A stretch of 64,000 bases of DNA, taken from assembly GCF_016653615.1 (NCBI RefSeq), contig NZ_CP067393.1, positions 1,875,673 to 1,939,672 on the forward strand, given 5' to 3'. Positions 40,034-48,640 of the stretch are shown here, in pieces. This DNA comes from Entomomonas asaccharolytica. Its GTDB lineage: Bacteria; Pseudomonadota; Gammaproteobacteria; Pseudomonadales; Pseudomonadaceae. Positions within the stretch are counted from its first letter, which is position 1, and every line of letters starts with the position of its first letter. The notes under the pieces are model-generated. The model saw only the letters and a program-made list of their open reading frames with translations. It searched no databases and was not told where the DNA came from. The translations under genes were made by a program, and so were the position numbers.

Positions 40034-40612
40034 ATGTTACCTATTGTATTAGCTTCAAGTTCAAGCTATCGGCAACAACTCTTACAGCGTTTAAAAATCG
40101 ATTTTAATGCCATCAGTCCCGATATAGATGAAAGTCCATTGCCAAACGAGTCACCTGCAAAGTTAACCGAAAGATTAGCTATAAGCAAAGCCAAAGCACT
40201 GGCTACTCGATGCCCTAAGCATCTTATTATAGGATCAGATGAAGTGGCTTGCTTAGAGGGTGAAATAATGGGCAAACCACATCACTTTGAACAGGCGTTT
40301 AAGCAATTAAAAATGGCAAGTGGTAAAACTGTTATTTTTTATACGGGTCTTGCACTCTATAATAGTGCTACAGGGTCACTACAAGTCGATACTATTCCTT
40401 TTTATGTACACTTTAGAGAACTTTCAGACAGTGCTATAACTAAATATTTAGAAATTGAAAAACCTTTTGACTGCGCAGGCAGTATAAAAGCGGAAGGCTT
40501 GGGTATTTGCTTTTTTAAGGGAATGGAAGGCTCTGATATAACTAGCCTTATGGGGCTCCCCTTGATTCGCTTGGTGGATATGTTGCAAAAAGAACAACTA
40601 TTTATTCCTTAA
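40034..40612 (+). CDS. Maf family nucleoside triphosphate pyrophosphatase (YceF-like)
   Basis: Maf/YceF enzymes hydrolyse non-canonical or modified nucleotides (YceF prefers m7GTP). The 192-residue protein has the N-terminal ASSSSYRQQLLQRL motif, ISPDIDES, IIGSDEVACLEG (the catalytic Asp is in this segment) and the GSIKAEGLGI motif. In Pseudomonas this gene lies beside yceD, as it does here, though the 125-codon gene is inserted between them. Confidence 0.92.
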   Translation: MLPIVLASSSSYRQQLLQRLKIDFNAISPDIDESPLPNESPAKLTERLAISKAKALATRCPKHLIIGSDEVACLEGEIMGKPHHFEQAFKQLKMASGKTVIFYTGLALYNSATGSLQVDTIPFYVHFRELSDSAITKYLEIEKPFDCAGSIKAEGLGICFFKGMEGSDITSLMGLPLIRLVDMLQKEQLFIP

Positions 40613-40696
40613 ACTTGTTTATTTGGTTACTATAAAACGTTCTTTTTATAAATGACCTACCGTTTATTAAGCAATACTCTAATAAGGAAATATAAA

Positions 40697-41104
40697 ATGA
40701 AAAAACGATTGATTGCAAGCGTGCTACTCTCAAGCCTTATAATTACAGGCTGTGGCGATAAAGAAGATGCTACAGAAGGGGTACAGAAAGTAGCTATAGT
40801 ACAAGGCATGAAAACTATTAGTTTATTTAAAACCCAATTGGCGACTTATTATACAGAACATCAGAAATGCAATAGCAATGCTATTAGCAGTGGAGATAGA
40901 GCCTTAACTAAAATTCATTATGTACAAGATGTGATTAGTAACGATCAATGCCAAGTTGTTTTAACCTTTAAAAATGATCCAACCATCCCTGATTTATCTG
41001 GCAAGCAAATTATACTTACCCTTTTGCCTACTAATCATACCCATAATTGGCAATGCACCTCTACTGTTACAAGGAAAGATTTATTACCTAACGATTGTAT
41101 TTAA
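40697..41104 (+). CDS. putative lipoprotein
   Basis: The start is taken at 40697 (MKKRLIASVLLSSLIITGC); AAGGA lies 9 bases upstream, whereas the longer frame from 40652 has neither a ribosome site nor a plausible N-terminus. The lipobox ITGC puts the lipidated Cys at 19. The mature protein (about 117 residues) contains four Cys and no recognised domain; the start of the mature part is acidic. The pattern with conserved Cys pairs resembles pilin-like or periplasmic binding modules, but that is speculative. Confidence 0.75.
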   Translation: MKKRLIASVLLSSLIITGCGDKEDATEGVQKVAIVQGMKTISLFKTQLATYYTEHQKCNSNAISSGDRALTKIHYVQDVISNDQCQVVLTFKNDPTIPDLSGKQIILTLLPTNHTHNWQCTSTVTRKDLLPNDCI

Positions 41105-41120
41105 CCTATTTAATACAATA

Positions 41121-41150
41121 CCCTTAATTATAGACGCTTATAGTTAAGGG
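41121..41150 (+). terminator. hairpin after the 40697 lipoprotein gene
   Basis: A 12-bp stem, CCCTTAATTATA with TATAGTTAAGGG (one U-G pair), closes a 6-base loop 17 bases after the stop. The following T-tract is poor (AGTTTGT), so termination is probable but not certain. Confidence 0.5.
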
Positions 41151-41270
41151 AGTTTGTCAATGAATAAAATCTTAAATAGCTAAAATTATTATAAAGGCCA
41201 ATATAAATCCTTAGATTTTAACGCTACAATATAGCCTTCTACATTATTGCTGCTTATAGTGGAAACTATC

Positions 41271-41912
41271 ATGCCTATTCATGAAATTCGCCATCCTCTT
41301 ATACGCCATAAAATTGGCTTAATGCGTCATCGAGATATCAGTACTAAACACTTTAGAGAATTAGCTCAAGAAATTGCTGCCTTACTCACTTATGAAGCAA
41401 CTAAAGATATGCCTCTTGAACCCTGTCATATTGAAGGTTGGGATGGTAACAAACTAGTAGTAGATAAAATAGCAGGCAAAAAAATAACCGTAGTTCCTAT
41501 TTTAAGAGCTGGCATAGGTATGCTTGATGGCGTATTAGGTTTAATTCCTAGTGCCAAAGTAAGTGTTATTGGTCTGGTTCGTAATGAAGAAACCTTAAAG
41601 CCTGATACTTACCTTGAAAAACTCGCCTATGAAATTGACCAACGCAATGCGCTTATTATTGATCCAATGCTAGCCACAGGTGGTTCTATGATTGCAACTA
41701 TTGATATGTTAAAGGCTGCAGGTTGTAAAGAAATTAAAGCCTTGGTATTAGTGGCTGCTCCAGAAGGAATTGCCGCTCTAGAAAAAGCACATCCTGATGT
41801 CATTGTTTATACAGCTTCCATTGACTCACACCTAAATGAAAAAGGTTATATTATTCCAGGCTTAGGCGATGCAGGAGATAAGATTTTTGGAACTCACCAA
41901 AAAGATATTTAA
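41271..41912 (+). CDS. upp: uracil phosphoribosyltransferase
   Basis: Upp salvages uracil with PRPP to UMP. The start at 41271 ([16 protein letters not shown]) is chosen over the longer frame at 41247 because it gives the conserved N-terminus and has GGAAA upstream. The PRPP-binding segment [11 protein letters not shown] and the uracil-binding [11 protein letters not shown] at the C-terminus are present. The length of 213 residues is normal. The hpt gene nearby is also a salvage enzyme. Confidence 0.96.
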   Translation: MPIHEIRHPLIRHKIGLMRHRDISTKHFRELAQEIAALLTYEATKDMPLEPCHIEGWDGNKLVVDKIAGKKITVVPILRAGIGMLDGVLGLIPSAKVSVIGLVRNEETLKPDTYLEKLAYEIDQRNALIIDPMLATGGSMIATIDMLKAAGCKEIKALVLVAAPEGIAALEKAHPDVIVYTASIDSHLNEKGYIIPGLGDAGDKIFGTHQKDI

Positions 41913-41939
41913 GTTTATTCCATTAGTAACCGCAACATT

Positions 41940-42704
41940 ATGATGAACTTATCCGCTATAAGAGTCGTATTAGTTGCCACTACCCATGCTGGTAATATGG
42001 GAGCTACGGCTAGAGCCATGAAAAATATGGGGTTAAAGCAACTTTTTTTGGTTAATCCCAAACATGCTTTACCCCATCCTGACGCCACTGCTCGAGCGTC
42101 AGGTGCAGATGATATCCTACAAACCGCGCAAACAGTTGCTAACTTAGAAGAGGCCTTAACAGGCTGTAGCTTAGTATTAGGCACTAGTGCTAGAGATCGA
42201 CAAATTCCTTGGCCTATTTTAGACCCCAAAGAAGCCGCTAATCTTAGTATAGAAACCACCCAACAACAGCAACAAGTTGCCCTAGTTTTTGGGAGAGAGC
42301 ATGCGGGGCTTACTAACGAAGAATTACAACGCTGTGATTATCATGTCCATATTCCTGCTGATGATAGTTTTTCTTCCCTTAATGTGGCAGCGGCTGTCCA
42401 AGTGCTAACCTATGAACTCAGAATGGCATGGTTGCAAGCGCAAAAGCAACCTACCAAGATGCAAAAACAAGAAACCACCTTGCAGCAAAATAATTTACCT
42501 TGTACCCATGAGGAATTAGAGCTATTTTACCAACACTTAGAGAAAACGCTGATTGCGGTTAACTTTCTTGATCCAAACCGCCCACGCCATTTAATGACGC
42601 GTTTACGTCGTTTATATAATAGGGCACAAATTACCAAACTGGAAATGAATATCCTGCGTGGTATTCTTACTGAAACACTCAAATCAACCCAAAATAATCA
42701 ATAA
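41940..42704 (+). CDS. trmJ: tRNA (cytidine/uridine-2'-O-)-methyltransferase TrmJ
   Basis: TrmJ methylates the ribose of nucleotide 32 in several tRNAs. The 254-residue protein has the SPOUT knot: VLVATTHAGNMGATARAMKNMG at the N-terminus, LVFGREHAGLTNEEL in the middle and the SFSSLNVAAAVQ motif. A C-terminal helical extension of about 80 residues (NRPRHLMTRLRRLYNRA) is typical of TrmJ and not of TrmL. It begins 27 bases after upp. Confidence 0.93.
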   Translation: MMNLSAIRVVLVATTHAGNMGATARAMKNMGLKQLFLVNPKHALPHPDATARASGADDILQTAQTVANLEEALTGCSLVLGTSARDRQIPWPILDPKEAANLSIETTQQQQQVALVFGREHAGLTNEELQRCDYHVHIPADDSFSSLNVAAAVQVLTYELRMAWLQAQKQPTKMQKQETTLQQNNLPCTHEELELFYQHLEKTLIAVNFLDPNRPRHLMTRLRRLYNRAQITKLEMNILRGILTETLKSTQNNQ

Positions 42705-42725
42705 TGAATTGTTAGAGAACTACCT

Positions 42726-43820
42726 ATGGCAAATATGCTAAAAAATGAAAAACTAATGATACTTGGTCTTATTGTTGCCATTATTGCCTACAGCATTGAA
42801 CATACCTTAATCGCTAACGGTCGAGCATTAGCATTGATTGCAGCTGCTGTACTGATTATAGTAATTATTGGTGTAGCCATTCGTGTTGCCCATCACGCTG
42901 AAGTTATTGCTGAAAAAATAGGCGAACCTTATGGCACAATGGTATTAACGCTATCGGCGGTGTTAGTTGAAGTCATCATCTTAGTGATTATGATGAGCCA
43001 TGAAGGCTCCTCTCCTACCCTAGCAAGAGATACTATCTATGCAGCAATTATGCTAGATATGAATGGCATTATTGGTTTAGCCGCCTTGCTTGGCGGCTTG
43101 CGCCATGGCGAGCAAGTCTATAATGATGATTCAGGTAAAGTCTACGTGGTAATGATAATGACTGCGGTAGGTATCTCTATGTTAGTACCTGAATTTCTAC
43201 CTGATGATAAATGGACTTATTACTCTGTCTTTACCATTGGCATAATGATTGTGCTCTATACCCTCTTTTTAAAAATGCAAACAGGGCGCCATAGTTACTT
43301 TTTCCACTACAACTACATTGAAAAACACAAAAAAGGCCAACAGGAAGAACAGCATTCAGTAACAGGTAGCATTAAATCTGCAATAATTCTACTGATAGTA
43401 GGTATTATCTTAACGGGTGCTTTAGCAGAGGTAATGTCTGTAATCCTCAATGTAGGGGTAGAAGGCATGGATATCCCTCCTATTATGCTCGGTTTAGTGG
43501 TTGCAACTATTTCAGCCAGTCCTGAAATTTTAACCGCTCTGCGTGCCGCCTTAGCCAATAGAATGCAACCTGTGATCAATATTGCCTTAGGTGCGACCCT
43601 TTCCACCGTTATTCTTACTATCCCTGTCGTTGAAGCTGTAGCACTATTAACAGGTAATCAAATCACCATGGGATTAACCATTCCACAAACAGTCATGGTG
43701 TTTCTCACCCTTATTGTGGCGGCAGTCAACCTCAATGATGGTGAGACTAATGCCATTGAAGGTATGACGCATTTCGTATTATTTGCAACCTTTATTATGC
43801 TCTCTGTGCTTGGCTTATAA
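42726..43820 (+). CDS. CaCA family calcium/proton antiporter (ChaA-like)
   Basis: This is an 11-segment membrane antiporter of the CaCA/CAX family, 364 residues. Two inverted repeats are visible, each with an ion-binding helix: GEPYGTMVLTLSAVLVEVI in the first half and VATISASPEILTALRAALANR in the second, both with the essential acidic residues. ChaA in E. coli exports Ca2+, Na+ and K+ under alkaline or salt stress; the specific ion here is not determined. It is 21 bases downstream of trmJ. Confidence 0.87.
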   Translation: MANMLKNEKLMILGLIVAIIAYSIEHTLIANGRALALIAAAVLIIVIIGVAIRVAHHAEVIAEKIGEPYGTMVLTLSAVLVEVIILVIMMSHEGSSPTLARDTIYAAIMLDMNGIIGLAALLGGLRHGEQVYNDDSGKVYVVMIMTAVGISMLVPEFLPDDKWTYYSVFTIGIMIVLYTLFLKMQTGRHSYFFHYNYIEKHKKGQQEEQHSVTGSIKSAIILLIVGIILTGALAEVMSVILNVGVEGMDIPPIMLGLVVATISASPEILTALRAALANRMQPVINIALGATLSTVILTIPVVEAVALLTGNQITMGLTIPQTVMVFLTLIVAAVNLNDGETNAIEGMTHFVLFATFIMLSVLGL

Positions 43821-44263
43821 ATTGTTATGGATTTATTTAATGCATTAAAAGCTAAATAAATCCAATTTCTTTACTTATTTATTATTAATTTATACGCGAA
43901 ATTTTACCCACAAAATCTGTGGGTAACTCTGTTAATAACAGTTTAAAAAAAGTGCCTATGATTGCTAAACACTCACTTTCCTACAAAATGATTAAAAAAC
44001 AACAAATAAATATCTTATTTAAAATCAATAACTTATATAAATAAACATTTTTAATAATTATACTTGACAAGATAAAGCCAGTATTTTCAGGTCATGTGAA
44101 TAAAGCAAGTAATTTATAACTCTATTTTAGTCTAAAAAACAACAATAATATGACTTATTATTTTACTTTATGATAAACATCTATTTACTAATCAAGTATC
44201 ATTCTTGCCCTTAACCTATCTATAATACAATTCTTTAAAAATTGCTATGTAAAAGAGTAAGCT
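43821..44263. other. gap with one hairpin
   Basis: This AT-rich stretch of 443 bases lies between the antiporter and the Smr gene. It contains a 9-bp perfect hairpin (TTACCCACA at 43904-43912 with TGTGGGTAA at 43918-43926), followed by a smaller CTGTT/AACAG hairpin. Neither has a T-tract. A TTGACA at 44064 has no matching -10 hexamer. I see no coding signal. Confidence 0.4.
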
Positions 44264-44827
44264 ATGGCAGAAGATGATGATATTTCACTATTTAAAGCGG
44301 AAATGAAAGGTGTTAAACCTATCAAATACGATAAAGCTGATATTTCTAAAAAAACAAAAGATAAACTACACATTAAAACATTAAGAGAAAATGCGGCAAA
44401 TACACTGACTAAAGAAAATATTATTGATGGTTTATCAGACCAATTTGTTATAGATGTAGAACCTGAAGAGTTTCTCTATTGGGCCAATAATGGTGTGCAA
44501 GAAGCCCAAATGCGTCGCCTAAAAGCAGGCCAAATTCCCTTTGCAGGAAGCATTGATCTACATGGCCTAACAGTTGATCAATCGCGAAAATTACTATGGG
44601 AATTTTTAGACGAAGCAACCAAACTAGAAATACGCTGTGTCCGAGTGACCCATGGTAAAGCCTTGCGTAAAGATAAAGCCAAGCCGATTATTAAAAGCTA
44701 TATTAATACGTGGTTACGGCAACACCCGCAGGTGCTTGGTTTTTGCTCTTGCCAACCTAAGCACGGTGGCACTGGTGCTGTTTATATTATATTAAAACGC
44801 ACCATGCTAGAAGGTCGCGATGAATAA
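44264..44827 (+). CDS. Smr domain protein (SmrA-like endonuclease)
   Basis: The C-terminal Smr domain (about 100-185) has the motifs IDLHGLTVDQSRKLL (the LDLHG type), VTHGKALRKD (the HGxG-like motif) and HGGTGAVYIIL. Smr domains are DNA or RNA nickases related to MutS2 C-termini. The N-terminal half is a basic and charged extension. The length of 187 residues matches SmrA/YdaL. Confidence 0.88.
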   Translation: MAEDDDISLFKAEMKGVKPIKYDKADISKKTKDKLHIKTLRENAANTLTKENIIDGLSDQFVIDVEPEEFLYWANNGVQEAQMRRLKAGQIPFAGSIDLHGLTVDQSRKLLWEFLDEATKLEIRCVRVTHGKALRKDKAKPIIKSYINTWLRQHPQVLGFCSCQPKHGGTGAVYIILKRTMLEGRDE

Positions 44828-44901
44828 TAAAACACTATTAATCATCGACTATTAATGTAAAATAGCCACCTCCTCTATCATATTGTAAAGGTAAAATATC
44901 C

Positions 44902-45459
44902 ATGAGTCTTGATATGGAAACCATTCAACAAGTACGAGCTGAAGCGGACTGTCTTTATACCAAAGCTGAACTTGATACAGCTATTAATAGATTAGCTAGC
45001 GAAATCACCAACGAACTTGCTGATAAAAACCCTATTGCTTTTTGTGTTATGAATGGTGGTTTAATCTTTGCTGGGCAACTACTACCACAGCTAGACTTTC
45101 CATTAGAAGTGTCTTACCTTCACGCCACTCGCTACTTAAATGAAACCAATGGTGGTGAACTATTTTGGAAGGCAAAACCTGAAATATCTTTTATTGATCG
45201 AGATATTCTTATTATTGATGATATTCTTGATGAAGGCCATACCCTTTCAGCCATCATTCAATATTGCCAACACGCAGGTGCTAACGCTGTTTACACAGCC
45301 GTGTTAATCGATAAAGACCATAATCGTAAAGCTATTCCTGGCTTCTCTGCCAACTACACAGGCCTAAAATGTGCTGATCGCTTTATTTTTGGTTATGGTA
45401 TGGATTATAAAGGCTACTGGCGTAATGCCCCAGGTATTTTTGCTGTCAAAGGTTTATAG
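44902..45459 (+). CDS. hpt: hypoxanthine-guanine phosphoribosyltransferase
   Basis: This salvage enzyme converts hypoxanthine or guanine with PRPP into IMP or GMP. The PRPP motif is ILIIDDILDEGHTLSAI, and the flexible loop and VMNGGLIFAGQL phosphate motif are present. The length of 185 residues and relation to upp/trmJ match the Pseudomonas enzyme annotated as Hpt. Confidence 0.92.
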   Translation: MSLDMETIQQVRAEADCLYTKAELDTAINRLASEITNELADKNPIAFCVMNGGLIFAGQLLPQLDFPLEVSYLHATRYLNETNGGELFWKAKPEISFIDRDILIIDDILDEGHTLSAIIQYCQHAGANAVYTAVLIDKDHNRKAIPGFSANYTGLKCADRFIFGYGMDYKGYWRNAPGIFAVKGL

Positions 45460-45468
45460 TATTTATTC

Positions 45469-45492
45469 AGCGAGGTTATTAAAAACCTCGCT
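45469..45492. terminator. hairpin between convergent hpt and the MFS-like gene
   Basis: AGCGAGGTT pairs with AACCTCGCT in a perfect 9-bp stem with a 6-base loop, 10 bases after the hpt stop. T-tracts are poor on both strands, but the position between converging genes supports a terminator. Confidence 0.6.
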
Positions 45493-45503
45493 ATATCACT
45501 TTA

Positions 45504-46496
45504 TTAACTATTATTATTTTCTACACTAGCTAATTTGTTAACCTCTGATTGAACCATTGCAGCCGCAATAGGTGGCAAAAATAAACCTATCGCGATGATT
45601 AACCCTGTTTTAAACATACCTTTCTTTCCCTTATCTAATAATTTTTGTCGTATCACATCATTTAATATGGAAAGCATAATTGGCATTGCAAAAGGCATAA
45701 ATATGGATGAGAGGCCTGCACCTAATGGTGTTAAAAGTGTTGCTGACTGGGAGAAATTTCGAATATCTTTATGCACTCTATAAAACCAAAAGATGAAATA
45801 GAATGGCACAAAAAACAATAACAATGTGACTAATGCGTTTACATTACGTGGTGTTTCAGGTGGGACTTCTCGTACTCTGGGGTGTTCATTAAACAAACAT
45901 TTTTTCACAGGTAATAAAAATAGCGTACCTATTATAATTAAAATAACTAAAAAAATGATAATGGTATTAAAAGGAACCGCTTGACTTATCAGGTTACTCA
46001 TAACAAATGTCATAGATGTACCATTGAGCATATTAGTTATACTAATTACACCAAATGACAGAATAAATACTTCAACACTATTCACCGCTCGAGCAATATA
46101 AGCAGGGATTAATAAATTTACGCTACCTATTGATAAACCTAATAATGCCATTGCTACAAAAATTAGATTATTTCCATCTTTTGCAAAACTTAATAACAAC
46201 AACCCTATTACCATAAGAATAGCAAATAAATAAAGCGGATAATAATATTTTGTCCGACTCACTAGCCAAGCAGGTAAAATCGCGATAATCGTAAAGAGCA
46301 GTTTTATAGATACTGAAGTGCCAATTATTACGTTTGGAATACCATAATTTATACGTAAATAAGAAATTACATTACCTAAACTAGCATTAACCATCATTAC
46401 TGTTATAAAGAAGATAAATAAAGCCCAAAAACGATAACTACTAACTAAATCCGCCCATGTCCATTTTATTTCAGACCTACTTTGCTCAAATTGCAT
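45504..46496 (-). CDS. hybrid membrane protein: half MFS bundle plus extra C-terminal segments
   Basis: The 330-residue protein begins with a cytoplasmic stretch and about six membrane segments to residue 195 that look like the second half of a major facilitator transporter (FWALFIFFITVMMVNASLG, IGTSVSIKLLFTIIAILPAW). A cytoplasmic link with PRVREVPPETPRNV follows, then three more segments with FYFIFWFYRVHKDIRNF, which resembles DUF4234-like membrane modules. A full MFS has 12 segments and about 400 residues, so the first half is missing or never existed. No stop or frameshift remnant is visible upstream within the 7 bases I can compare. Transport activity is doubtful. Confidence 0.6.
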   Translation of the reverse strand: MQFEQSRSEIKWTWADLVSSYRFWALFIFFITVMMVNASLGNVISYLRINYGIPNVIIGTSVSIKLLFTIIAILPAWLVSRTKYYYPLYLFAILMVIGLLLLSFAKDGNNLIFVAMALLGLSIGSVNLLIPAYIARAVNSVEVFILSFGVISITNMLNGTSMTFVMSNLISQAVPFNTIIIFLVILIIIGTLFLLPVKKCLFNEHPRVREVPPETPRNVNALVTLLLFFVPFYFIFWFYRVHKDIRNFSQSATLLTPLGAGLSSIFMPFAMPIMLSILNDVIRQKLLDKGKKGMFKTGLIIAIGLFLPPIAAAMVQSEVNKLASVENNNS

Positions 46497-46526
46497 TATT
46501 TATACTTCCTAAACCTAACTAATAAA

Positions 46527-46552
46527 AAAGGGGATATAATCTTATATCCCCT
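46527..46552 (-). terminator. terminator of glyA
   Basis: AAGGGGATATAA pairs with TTATATCCCCTT around a short loop (46529-46552), and on the minus strand TTTTTT follows. It lies 26 bases after the glyA stop. Confidence 0.88.
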
Positions 46553-46577
46553 TACTACTTTATTTAACAACGACTAA

Positions 46578-47831
46578 TTATTTACCATAAACAGGAAAAC
46601 GTGCACAGATATGTTGTACTTGGGCGCGTACACGCTCGATTACTGACTCATTAGTAATATCATCTAAAATATCACAAATCCAATTAGCCAACTCAATACA
46701 CTCTGCTCCACCAAAACCACGGGTAGTTACTGCTGGCGTACCAATACGTAAACCAGAAGTTACAAAAGGTGAACGTGGATCATTGGGTACTGAGTTTTTA
46801 TTAACTGTAATATGGGCACGGCCTAGCGCAGCATCCGCATCTTTACCTGTAATATCTTGCTTAATCAAACTTAATAAGAATAAATGATTATCTGTACCGC
46901 CTGACACTACATCAAAACCACGATCAATAAACACGCGCGCCATTGCTTTAGCATTAGCTATTACTTGTTTTTGGTATTCAACAAATTCAGGTTGCATTGC
47001 TTCTTTAAAGCAAATCGCTTTAGCCGCAATTACATGCTCTAATGGACCACCTTGACCGCCAGGGAATACTGCTGAATTTAACTTTTTCTCTATGGCTTCA
47101 TTCGCACGCGCTAAAATTAAGCCACCACGAGGGCCACGCAATGTTTTATGGGTAGTGGTAGTCACTACATCAGCAAAAGGTAATGGATTAGGATAAACAC
47201 CAGCAGCTACTAAACCAGCAACATGCGCCATGTCTACAAAGAGGTAAGCACCCACTTTATCAGCGATTTCACGGAAACGTGAGAAATCAAGAATAGGCGA
47301 ATAAGCCGAAAAACCAGCAATAATCATTTTTGGTTGATGTTCAACCGCTAAACGCTCTACTTCATCATAATCAATAAAGCCTTCATCAGTGATACCATAT
47401 TGTACAGAATTATAAATTTTTCCTGAGAAGCTTACAGTAGCCCCATGAGTTAAATGGCCACCATGGGCTAAACTCATACCTAATACAGTATCACCTGGTT
47501 GTAATAAGGCCATATAAACAGCACTATTCGCTTGTGAACCTGAATGAGGTTGCACATTGGCATAATCTGCACCAAATAGTTTTTTAGCCCGATCAATCGC
47601 TAACTGTTCAACAATATCAACATACTCACAACCACCATAGTAACGCTTACCAGGATAGCCCTCAGCATATTTATTAGTTAACACGCTGCCTTGTGCTTCC
47701 ATTACGGCTGGACTTGTATAATTTTCTGAAGCAATCAATTCAATATGATCTTCTTGGCGTTGAGCTTCATGCTCCATAGCCGCATAGATCTCAGGGTCAA
47801 AGCGAGCGATAGTCAAATCACGACTGAACAT
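46578..47831 (-). CDS. glyA: serine hydroxymethyltransferase
   Basis: GlyA uses PLP to convert serine and tetrahydrofolate into glycine and methylene-THF. The PLP lysine lies in [30 protein letters not shown] near the N-terminus and the [15 protein letters not shown] segment are typical. The length of 417 residues is standard. A TGAA-N5-TTCA dyad upstream resembles a MetR site. Confidence 0.97.
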   Translation of the reverse strand: MFSRDLTIARFDPEIYAAMEHEAQRQEDHIELIASENYTSPAVMEAQGSVLTNKYAEGYPGKRYYGGCEYVDIVEQLAIDRAKKLFGADYANVQPHSGSQANSAVYMALLQPGDTVLGMSLAHGGHLTHGATVSFSGKIYNSVQYGITDEGFIDYDEVERLAVEHQPKMIIAGFSAYSPILDFSRFREIADKVGAYLFVDMAHVAGLVAAGVYPNPLPFADVVTTTTHKTLRGPRGGLILARANEAIEKKLNSAVFPGGQGGPLEHVIAAKAICFKEAMQPEFVEYQKQVIANAKAMARVFIDRGFDVVSGGTDNHLFLLSLIKQDITGKDADAALGRAHITVNKNSVPNDPRSPFVTSGLRIGTPAVTTRGFGGAECIELANWICDILDDITNESVIERVRAQVQHICARFPVYGK

Positions 47832-47903
47832 AGCAATCCTCTAACATAGGCTAATATTGATAATAAAAGAGCTATTTTAACCTATATTTTATCTCTGCGT
47901 ATA

Positions 47904-47916
47904 TGAAAGCTTTTCA
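47904..47916 (-). promoter_or_regulatory. MetR-like dyad upstream of glyA
   Basis: TGAA-AGCTT-TTCA is centred about 79 bases upstream of the glyA start. In E. coli MetR activates glyA by binding TGAA-N5-TTCA sites at similar distances. The central base is not the preferred A/T, and only one site is seen. Confidence 0.35.
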
Positions 47917-48029
47917 TCTATTCCATCAGAAATCATCATGCAGTATTTTTTTATTCACTATTTTAATCTATAGTTAATACTAGCTTTATAAACTTACCTT
48001 GCTTTAATTAACACACTAGGAATTACCCC

Positions 48030-48473
48030 ATGAATTTCAAAACAATTATTCTACCAGCCATTATGTCATTCGCTATTTTAAACCCTACTACTGCATTAGC
48101 AAATCCTGCTGATGAACTCACCCAATGCTTAACCACAAAAGCAACTGAACAAGATCAAATTAACCTCATCAAATGGGTGTTTTCTGCGCTTGCTCAACAT
48201 CCTCAGTTAAAACAATACAGCAATATTTCAACCGCAAGCCAAAAAGCAATTGATAAAGATGTAGGTGCTACTTTAGATCGTTTATTAACCGTTGATTGTA
48301 AAGATCAAGTTGCTAACGCAGCTAAAACAAATCCTGCTGCTATTGGTGAAAGCTTTGGCGTATTAGGCCAAGTAGCAATGGGTGGCTTAATGACGAATGC
48401 AGAAGTAGCTAAAGCCGTGGCGAATATGCCAAATCTTATTGATATGAAAAAATTCGAAGCAGTGATTAAATAA
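48030..48473 (+). CDS. small exported protein of unknown function
   Basis: The 147-residue protein has a classical signal peptide (MNFKTIILPAIMSFAILNPTTALA, cleavage predicted after Ala24). The mature part is helical and has one Cys pair (Cys about 33 and 90). It ends in MTNAEVAKAVANMPNLIDMKKFEAVIK. AGGAAT precedes the ATG. I do not recognise a family with certainty. Confidence 0.75.
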   Translation: MNFKTIILPAIMSFAILNPTTALANPADELTQCLTTKATEQDQINLIKWVFSALAQHPQLKQYSNISTASQKAIDKDVGATLDRLLTVDCKDQVANAAKTNPAAIGESFGVLGQVAMGGLMTNAEVAKAVANMPNLIDMKKFEAVIK

Positions 48474-48640
48474 CCTGTCCATGCCACGAGTAGCATAAAA
48501 CAAATATTCTACTCGTGGAAATGCCATTTATACTCCCTAAGCCACCTTCTTTTACTATAAATAATTACACAACAGCCACTAGAGAAGGTACAATACAAAG
48601 TTTGAAAACAACTCGCTATTTTTATTACTACAGGTAAGAC

